DNA of 10,994 bases from JAKPNF01 sp031556275 (lineage in GTDB: Bacteria > Verrucomicrobiota > Verrucomicrobiia > Opitutales > JAKPNF01), in contig JAVBTG010000201.1 of the NCBI GenBank assembly GCA_031556275.1, positions 1 to 10,994 on the forward strand, read 5' to 3'. Position 1 is the stretch's first letter; the number at the start of each line of letters is the position of its first letter. The translations under genes were made by a program, and so were the position numbers. The notes beneath the pieces were generated by a model, which worked only from the letters and a program-made list of their open reading frames with translations, did no database searches and was not told the origin of the DNA. Below are positions 6,205-10,994 of the stretch, one piece after another.

Positions 6205-7506
6205 ATGACGCCCGCCAAGGATATGTTTCACGAAAGCCCCCGTTCCAGACCGGGGGCCGCATTGCTCATGATTCTGGGGCTGGTGTTCGTGATGTCGCTG
6301 GTGCTGTCCGCCTTTTTGGGCCTCGTGGAGCAGCAGCTCAAACTGAAGGGGCTTTATCAGGACAACGACGAATTGCGCGTGCAGGCCTACGCCGCGCTTG
6401 AGACGACCCTGGCCGTGCTGAACATGTTCGCCGAAACGGACAAGGGGCTGTTTTCGCCCGCCCAAGGATGGGATCACCCGTTGTATTTCGCCTCGCTCGA
6501 GCCGCATGCGGTGACGCTGGAGGACAACACCGGCATTAAATCGCTGGACTATCCCGACGAGGAGGAGGAAGACGCGGACGCCCGACAAGCGAGACTCGAT
6601 GCCCTTTCCCCTGAGGAGCGCGCGCGCGCGGAACGCCTGGCCGAACGCAGGCCGCGCGAAATTTTCGAGCTTCCGCCCCTCCCCTTCCCTCACGGGATAA
6701 AAGTGGACATTCAGATCACGGACGAGACGGGGCTCATCCCGCTCACCGCCGCCTATGCCGAGGCGATTTCGGAAGTTTTTCAAAAACTCGACATTTCGGA
6801 AATGCAGGCGCGCGAGCTGGTGGACTGCCTGCTCGACTGGATCGACACGGACGACGACATGCGCCCCAACGGCGCCGAGCAAAACTACTACGACACGCTG
6901 ACCCCCGCCGTCATCGTGCCCAACCGCGCGCTGCAAAGCCTCGACGAGCTGCGCTATATCAAAGAGTTCGGGGAAGTGTTTTTCAACCCCGACGGGCAGC
7001 CCAACGAGAAATGGATAAAGCTGCGCGGCATGGTGACGCTGCACTCCCACAGCAAGATCAATCTCAACACCGCTCCCGTCGGGGTACTGGAAATTTTCGA
7101 CGAGCGCGACGACCTCGACGCGCAAACCGTCGTCGACCATCGCAACGGCTCCGACGGGATCGCGGGCACCCTCGACGACAAGCTCATCCGCGAGTTGAGC
7201 GACGTGAACGTGTCGAAAAGCGGCGGCGAAGAGGCGAGCACGGGCGCCAACGAGTCTGTCACCGGAACCGGCTCACTCGCGCACCTGCTGGGAACCAACT
7301 GCCAGCTCCTGCGCGTGCGCATCACCGCACACCGCGGCGACAGCCGCTTTATCCTGTCGCTGCTGGTTTCGCTCTCGGGAACCACGACGCAGCAGACATC
7401 GTCGGAGGGACAATCGCAGGCGGCGCAGCTGCCGTCGGCGGCAAGTTCGTCGTCGAAATCGAATTTTTCGATCAAGCTGTTGCAGGAAAATCGGGAGATT
7501 GAATAG
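6205..7506 (+). CDS. gspK: T2SS tip pseudopilin GspK
   Basis: GspK is the large minor pseudopilin that caps the pseudopilus. The 433-residue product has one N-terminal hydrophobic helix (about residues 17-39, GAALLMILGLVFVMSLVL). The position equivalent to Glu5 is not Glu (M22 if cleavage is after G17), which is normal for GspK because it sits at the tip. Downstream are the GspK signatures: ITDETGLIPL near 171-180, DWIDTDDD starting at D211, PNGAEQNYY, SLDELRYIKEFG near 247-258, and KINLNTAPVGVL with N286-P291. An acidic insert (DEEEEDAD) lies near 116-125 and a Ser/Gln-rich tail at about 390-425. ATG 6205 is used; ATG 6223 would also give a valid leader. No Shine-Dalgarno sequence precedes it. 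It is the last gene of the operon and is followed by a terminator. Confidence 0.92.
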   Translation: MTPAKDMFHESPRSRPGAALLMILGLVFVMSLVLSAFLGLVEQQLKLKGLYQDNDELRVQAYAALETTLAVLNMFAETDKGLFSPAQGWDHPLYFASLEPHAVTLEDNTGIKSLDYPDEEEEDADARQARLDALSPEERARAERLAERRPREIFELPPLPFPHGIKVDIQITDETGLIPLTAAYAEAISEVFQKLDISEMQARELVDCLLDWIDTDDDMRPNGAEQNYYDTLTPAVIVPNRALQSLDELRYIKEFGEVFFNPDGQPNEKWIKLRGMVTLHSHSKINLNTAPVGVLEIFDERDDLDAQTVVDHRNGSDGIAGTLDDKLIRELSDVNVSKSGGEEASTGANESVTGTGSLAHLLGTNCQLLRVRITAHRGDSRFILSLLVSLSGTTTQQTSSEGQSQAAQLPSAASSSSKSNFSIKLLQENREIE

Positions 7507-7513
7507 GCGGCAC

Positions 7514-7549
7514 AAAAAAAACGCGCGTTTTACAACGCGCGTTTTTTTT
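7514..7549. terminator. Bidirectional intrinsic terminator between gspK and nrdJ
   Basis: A8-CGCGCG (7514-7527) and CGCGCG-T8 (7536-7549) form a perfect 14-bp stem with an 8-nt loop (TTTTACAA, which can close two more pairs). On either strand the GC core is followed by eight T residues, so it can stop both converging transcripts: the pseudopilin operon from the left (stop at 7506) and nrdJ from the right (stop at 7568). Confidence 0.93.
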
Positions 7550-7567
7550 GTTTTTGCCTAGAATATT

Positions 7568-10489
7568 TTACGAACAACCCAAGGAGGTGCCGCAATTCAG
7601 GCAGGTGGCGCAGGTGCCGGTGACTTTCACTTTCGAGCTGCCGCATTCGGAGCAGGTGAAGTGGCCGTCGCCGGTGGTGATGAGCTCCAATTGCTCGGAG
7701 GTCAGCTTGCCTTTGGTCTGCTCGTCCTCGCGGGCGATGTTGTCGACAAGGCCGCCCGCGCCGTTCTCGTCCGCCGCGACGCCCATGCGGACGGCCGGCG
7801 ACATTTTCGCACGGTAGCCGTCGATGAACTCCATGCCGAGCCAGCGCGAGATGTAGTCGATCATGCTCTTGGCCATCGGGATGTCGGGATTGCGGGTGAG
7901 GCCCTCCGGCTCGAAGCGCACATGGGTGAATTTCTTCACCAGCGTTTCGAGCGGCACACCGTACTGCAAACAGAGGGAAAGCAATGTGCCCACCGTGTCC
8001 ATCAGGCCGTTGACGGTGCTGCCCGCCTTGGCCATCTGAATGAAGACTTCGCCCGGCTGGCCGTCGTCGAACTGGCCGACCGTGACATAGCCCTTGGTGC
8101 CGCCGATCGAGAATTTGTGGGTGAGCGAGGTGCGCGTGTCGGGCAACTCGCGGCGGTAGGGCTCCGTCACCATCTGGATGGCCTGGGGCTGTTCGCCGTC
8201 TTTCTTCTTCTGGGTGCTGATCGGGGCGCTGCGCTTGGAACCGTCGCGGTAGATCGCCACGCCCTTGACGCCCATCTGCCACGCTTTTATGTAGGTGTCG
8301 CGGATTTCCTGCACCGTCGAGGACTGCGGCATGTTGACCGTCTTGGAGATGCCGCCCGAAAGGAAGGGCTGCACGGCCGACACCATTTTGAGGTGCGCCA
8401 TGTAGGAGAGCACGCGCTTGCCCTGCCCCGAAATGAAGGCCGTGTCGAAGATCGGCAGGTGCTCGGGACGAACGCCCGATGAAATTTCCTTGCCGTCTGT
8501 CACGACCATTTCCAAGGTGCCGTATTTCTCGACGTGGGCGCAGGCGCGGTCGATGGCGTCCTGCTTGTAGCCGAGCTGCTGCAGCGTCATCGGGATCATG
8601 CGGATCGGGAGCGTCAGGCAACCGCCGCCCGCGAGCATTTTGTAGGCGACAAGGCCGATCGCGGGCTCGATGCCCGTCGTGTCGCAGTCCATCAAAAATC
8701 CGATCGTGCCCGTGGGGGCGAGGACCGTCACCTGGGCATTGCGGAAGCCGTGCTGCATGCCGCGCTCCAAAACCTCGTTCCACAGCTTGCGGCCGTAGTC
8801 GGCCAGATCGTGCGGGCAGTCGCCGTTCAGGGCGAGCGATTCGCTGCGGTGTTGGCGGATGACGTCGAGCATCGACTCGACGTTGTCCTTTTGCGGCGGG
8901 TTGGGCACGCCCCAGTGGCGCGCGTCGTGGTAGCCCGCGAAGGGCTCCATCGCCTCGGCCAGTTCGGTCGAGGTGCGGTAGGCCATGGCGGTCATGACGG
9001 ATGTTATGCCGCGGGCGAGCGAGCGGCCCTCGTCGGAGTCGTAGGGCAGGCCGTAGGTCATCAGCAGCGAGCCGAGGTTGGCGTAGCCCAGCCCCAAGGT
9101 GCGGAACCAGTGCGAATTGTAGGTGATGCCCTCCGTCGGGTAGGAGGAGCGGTCGACGATGATTTCCTGCGCGATGACGAAGAAGCGGCAAGCCTGCGCG
9201 AAACGCTCGTAGTCAAAGCCCTTTTCCGTGCGGAACTTCATCAAATTGATGCTCGCCAAGTTGCAGGCGGAGTTGTCCAGGAAAAGGTATTCGCTGCAGG
9301 GGTTCGTACAATTCTGGCGGCCCGAGCCCTTGCAGGTGTGCCATTTGTGGATCGTGTCGTCAAACTGCATGCCCGGGTCGCCGCACATGTGCGTGCCTTC
9401 GGCGACGGCGGTGAGCAAGGCGGAGGCTTTTTTCTTTTCGCAGGGCTTGCCGTCCGTCACGCGCTTGGTCCACCAGTCGCCGTCTGCGATCGCCGCCTCC
9501 ATGAAGGCGTCGGAGGTGCGCACGGAGAGATTTTCGTTCTGGAAGCGGACCGTCGCGTAGGCCTCGCCGTTGAAGGAGGGGTCGTAGCCCTGTTCGATGA
9601 GGGCCCAGACTTTCAGCTCCTCCTTTTTCTTGGCGTCGATGAATTCCTCGATGTCGGGGTGGCTGTCGCGCAGGGTGTTCATCTTGGCGGCGCGGCGGGT
9701 CTTGCCGCCGCTTTTGATGACGCCCGCGACGGCGTCGTAGACGCCCAAGAAGCTCAGGGGGCCGCTCGGGCGGCCGCCGCCCGAGAGTTTTTCGCGCGTG
9801 GAGCGCAGGGGCGAAAGGTCGGTGCCGGAGCCGGAGCCGAACTTGAACAGCATCGCCTCGGCGCGGGCCAGCTCCATGATCGACTCCATGCTGTCGTCAA
9901 CGTGCTGGATGAAGCAGGCGGAGCACTGCGGGTACTCGTACTGGCTGGAGGCGCGCTTGATGGAACCGCTTTCCGGGTCCCAATAAAAATTGCCGCGGGT
10001 GGAGTTGGAGCCGGTGCCGTAGGCCTGATAGAGGCCGAGGTTGAACCACACGGGGGAGTTAAAAGCTCCGACTTGGTTCATGCACAGCCAGATCAGCTCT
10101 TCCTCAAAGATGCGGGCGTCTTCGGGGGTGGTGAAGTAGCCGTCCCTCATGCCCCAGTCGGCCAGGGTGTGGCACACGCGCAGGAGCACCTGCTTAAACG
10201 AGCTTTCGCGGCCGCCCGTCTTGGGGTCGGTGCCGAGATCGATGTCGCCGTAAAAATACTTCGAGGCGAGGATTTTGGTGGCCAATTCCGAGAAAAAGGA
10301 GGGAACCTCGATGTTCTCCTGCTTGAAAAACGCCTTTCCGTTCTCGTCGGTGATTTGGGCGCTGCGTTTGTCCCAAGTGATCTGGTCGAAAGGATGTACC
10401 TTTGCGTCGGTGAAGACGCGCTTCATGGAAACGGCCTTGGAGGCTTTGCCGGCCTTTTTGGGGGCGGCTTTGGTGCGTGTGGTGGACAT
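7568..10489 (-). CDS. nrdJ: Adenosylcobalamin-dependent ribonucleotide reductase (class II)
   Basis: NrdJ reduces ribonucleotides to deoxyribonucleotides using a radical generated from vitamin B12 coenzyme, with or without oxygen. The 973-residue protein has the class II features: NSPVWFN at 144-150, ECHP-equivalent CSACFIQHVDDS at 189-200 (redox Cys192), the loop GSGSGTDLSPLRS near 218-230, the radical site N396-P-C398-S-E400 with thiyl cysteine C398, the partner redox cysteine C409 in NSACNLASIN, and PTGTIGFLMDCDTTGIEPA at 592-610. A TSCPD domain spans about 785-885. The tail has a CxxC(10)CxxCxxC array (C946, C949, C960, C963, C966) plus C972, likely a zinc site and the thiols that re-reduce the active site. 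The first 22 residues are a Lys/Ala-rich tail, so M22 is a possible alternative start. No separate small subunit is needed or seen. No Shine-Dalgarno sequence precedes it; the promoter carries a putative NrdR site. Confidence 0.96.
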   Translation of the reverse strand: MSTTRTKAAPKKAGKASKAVSMKRVFTDAKVHPFDQITWDKRSAQITDENGKAFFKQENIEVPSFFSELATKILASKYFYGDIDLGTDPKTGGRESSFKQVLLRVCHTLADWGMRDGYFTTPEDARIFEEELIWLCMNQVGAFNSPVWFNLGLYQAYGTGSNSTRGNFYWDPESGSIKRASSQYEYPQCSACFIQHVDDSMESIMELARAEAMLFKFGSGSGTDLSPLRSTREKLSGGGRPSGPLSFLGVYDAVAGVIKSGGKTRRAAKMNTLRDSHPDIEEFIDAKKKEELKVWALIEQGYDPSFNGEAYATVRFQNENLSVRTSDAFMEAAIADGDWWTKRVTDGKPCEKKKASALLTAVAEGTHMCGDPGMQFDDTIHKWHTCKGSGRQNCTNPCSEYLFLDNSACNLASINLMKFRTEKGFDYERFAQACRFFVIAQEIIVDRSSYPTEGITYNSHWFRTLGLGYANLGSLLMTYGLPYDSDEGRSLARGITSVMTAMAYRTSTELAEAMEPFAGYHDARHWGVPNPPQKDNVESMLDVIRQHRSESLALNGDCPHDLADYGRKLWNEVLERGMQHGFRNAQVTVLAPTGTIGFLMDCDTTGIEPAIGLVAYKMLAGGGCLTLPIRMIPMTLQQLGYKQDAIDRACAHVEKYGTLEMVVTDGKEISSGVRPEHLPIFDTAFISGQGKRVLSYMAHLKMVSAVQPFLSGGISKTVNMPQSSTVQEIRDTYIKAWQMGVKGVAIYRDGSKRSAPISTQKKKDGEQPQAIQMVTEPYRRELPDTRTSLTHKFSIGGTKGYVTVGQFDDGQPGEVFIQMAKAGSTVNGLMDTVGTLLSLCLQYGVPLETLVKKFTHVRFEPEGLTRNPDIPMAKSMIDYISRWLGMEFIDGYRAKMSPAVRMGVAADENGAGGLVDNIAREDEQTKGKLTSEQLELITTGDGHFTCSECGSSKVKVTGTCATCLNCGTSLGCS

Positions 10490-10551
10490 GGCGAATGGAA
10501 ACGAAGGTGAAAATCGTCGAGGATAGGTGGGTATGGGGTGAGCAGACGGCT

Positions 10552-10557
10552 GTTATA
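10552..10557 (-). promoter_or_regulatory. Putative nrdJ -10 box
   Basis: On the minus strand this reads TATAAC (5 of 6 consensus bases). Its 17-bp-spaced -35 position (10575-10580) reads TAGTGT, a poor -35 that is the end of the NrdR-like site. Transcription would start near 10545, giving a 5' leader of about 55 nt, too short for a cobalamin riboswitch. Confidence 0.5.
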
Positions 10558-10574
10558 GTCATTTTTACCCCCAA

Positions 10575-10590
10575 ACACTAAATATGGTGT
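10575..10590. promoter_or_regulatory. Putative NrdR operator (NrdR box) of nrdJ
   Basis: ACACTAAATATGGTGT matches 14 of 16 positions of the palindromic NrdR-box consensus ACACTATATATAGTGT, with both outer ACAC/GTGT half-sites exact. It lies 85 bp upstream of the nrdJ ATG and covers the -35 position of the predicted promoter. NrdR is the ATP/dATP-sensing repressor of ribonucleotide reductase genes and usually binds two boxes about three helical turns apart. A possible degenerate partner (8/16) lies at 10546-10561 over the -10 box, 29 bp away by box start. The main box is well supported by sequence; repression is inferred. Confidence 0.72.
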
Positions 10591-10825
10591 ATGGAGGTGC
10601 CGGCGACCACAATAGCCAGTAATCAATGAAACAATTTTCATCGCCCATTGCACGCCCAAAAACCATTTTTTGCATACTTTTTTAGAATACACTCGGAAAA
10701 AGGAAATTTTTGGCAAAACCCAAACTTTTTCCTTGAAATATAAGCATGTCGATTGGAGAGGGAATATTCACAAAACGTACCACAGCCACGCATGTTTTTT
10801 TGCGCAAGTGGTAAAAGAAAAGATT

Positions 10826-10837
10826 GAACATTCGTTC
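10826..10837. promoter_or_regulatory. GAAC-N4-GTTC palindrome upstream of the exported-protein gene
   Basis: GAACATTCGTTC is a 4-bp inverted repeat with a 4-bp spacer, 36 bp before the ATG of the downstream gene and overlapping the only plausible -35. The arrangement is like the Bacillus-type LexA (SOS) site, not the TGTTC-N4-GAACA type that I recall for Verrucomicrobia. It could be an operator for another dimeric repressor, or chance. Confidence 0.25.
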
Positions 10838-10872
10838 GCTTGACCCCATCAATAAAAACACCCTTCCCGCTT

Positions 10873-10994
10873 ATGATGAAACAAAAATTAGCGATTCTCT
10901 CTGTGGCTCTTATCAGTTGCGCCGGCTTGGGCGCCGCCGCCCAATCTCCCGAACCGGAGCGCGTCGCCTTTTTGCCGAACACCGGAAACTGGTC
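10873..10994 (+). CDS. Exported or lipoprotein of unknown function, N-terminus only
   Basis: Only 40 codons are inside the window. They begin MMKQKLAILSVALISCAGLGAAAQSP: two basic residues, a hydrophobic core and small residues, which is a Sec signal peptide. Cleavage after AAA (residue 23) would give a soluble periplasmic protein; alternatively L-I-S-C at 13-16 fits a lipobox, giving a lipoprotein with lipid on C16. The visible mature part (PEPERVAFLPNTGNW) has no motif I recognise. ATG 10873 or the adjacent ATG 10876 could be the start; no Shine-Dalgarno sequence is seen. Reading frame and signal are clear; function cannot be stated. Confidence 0.65.
   Translation, partial: MMKQKLAILSVALISCAGLGAAAQSPEPERVAFLPNTGNW

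Larger units (their letters stand above)
10490..10872. other. AT-rich divergent intergenic region
   Basis: These 383 bp lie between nrdJ (minus) and an exported-protein gene (plus). The part nearest nrdJ holds its promoter and NrdR-like site. Further right there is an 8-bp inverted repeat, GGAAAAAG at 10695-10702 and CTTTTTCC at 10725-10732, with a 22-nt loop and no T run; the self-complementary octamer TTGCGCAA at 10799-10806; and GAACATTCGTTC at 10826-10837, a 4+4 palindrome. No convincing promoter for the plus-strand gene was found: TTGAAC at 10824-10829 with a weak ATCAAT at 10848-10853 is the best pair. No tRNA, riboswitch or credible small gene was recognised. Confidence 0.6.

Noticed and set aside
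6625..6660. GC-alternating run GCGCGCGCGC within gspK as a possible repeat or Z-DNA element
   Set aside because: It is short and encodes a normal Arg/Ala stretch in a GC-rich gene, so there is no reason to assign a separate role.
6148..7140. A 330-codon minus-strand frame opposite gspK
   Set aside because: It is antisense to a well-supported GspK and has a composition typical of a complementary frame.
7530..9191. A 553-codon open frame on the minus strand, overlapping the 3' half of nrdJ in another frame
   Set aside because: Arg/His/Pro-rich composition typical of an out-of-frame GC-rich reading; it also runs through the bidirectional terminator.
8534..10510. A 658-codon open frame on the plus strand opposite nrdJ
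   Set aside because: It is antisense to a certain, full-length NrdJ gene. Its translation is Val/Ala/Gly-rich without domains, as expected for the complementary frame of a GC-rich gene lacking the relevant reverse stop codons.
10490..10640. Cobalamin riboswitch upstream of the B12-dependent reductase
   Set aside because: The predicted leader is about 55 nt, too short, and no B12-box-like conserved core was found. A B12-requiring enzyme would also not be expected to be shut off by B12.
10591..10685. Two tiny overlapping plus-strand ORFs (12 and 19 codons) joined by ATGA
   Set aside because: The first starts inside the region right after the NrdR-like site and neither has translation signals; the overlap is probably coincidence.
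10746..10814. A 22-codon plus-strand ORF (MSIGEGIFTK...)
   Set aside because: No ribosome-binding site, no convincing promoter and no recognisable feature; ORFs of this length are common by chance in AT-rich spacer.
10638..10982. A 114-codon minus-strand ORF across the right-hand spacer
   Set aside because: It overlaps the signal-peptide-coding gene on the other strand and has no domain, signal or start context.

Overview
The window is GC-rich, densely coded bacterial chromosome with no mobile elements, phage genes, CRISPR arrays or RNA genes that I can see. The gene content is a B12-dependent class II ribonucleotide reductase, a heterodimeric isopropylmalate isomerase and a set of type II secretion (T2SS) pseudopilins, with almost no Shine-Dalgarno sequences. 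This fits a Gram-negative outside the well-studied proteobacteria. My best guess is Verrucomicrobiota, perhaps Opitutae-like; this is inference, since no rRNA or marker phylogeny is available here.

Layout, left to right. (1) On the minus strand, 1-1685 holds an iron(III)-type ABC importer: the ATPase gene comes first (1685 to 612), then a periplasmic binding-protein gene (593 to the edge) that leaves the window. The last ~130 bases at the left edge look like degraded, G-run-rich sequence. (2) A 110-bp divergent promoter region (1686-1795) contains a near-consensus sigma70-type promoter for leuC so close to its ATG that the transcript would be leaderless or nearly so. (3) leuC-leuD (1796-3845) encode the two subunits of 3-isopropylmalate dehydratase (leucine biosynthesis) and end in a strong intrinsic terminator (3861-3909). 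(4) A compact five-gene operon (3929-7506) encodes the T2SS pseudopilins in the canonical order G-H-I-J-K, without secretin, ATPase or inner-membrane platform genes. (5) A symmetrical bidirectional terminator (7514-7549) separates this operon from the convergent nrdJ gene. (6) nrdJ (10489 to 7568) encodes the B12-dependent ribonucleotide reductase; its promoter carries a 14/16 match to the NrdR operator. (7) A 383-bp AT-rich divergent intergenic region follows, then the first 40 codons of an exported protein that runs off the right edge.

How the genes relate. The transcription units look independent: iron uptake, leucine synthesis, secretion and DNA-precursor synthesis are separated by terminators or divergent promoters. 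G, H, I, J and K are the components that polymerise into, and cap, the T2SS pseudopilus, so these five genes are one functional module, and the rest of the machine must be elsewhere in the genome.

I found no wholly new system. The observations most worth checking are the NrdR/promoter architecture of nrdJ, the near-leaderless leuC promoter and general lack of Shine-Dalgarno sites, the terminator lying just before the pseudopilin operon, and the stand-alone pseudopilin cluster with its odd leader and linker features.
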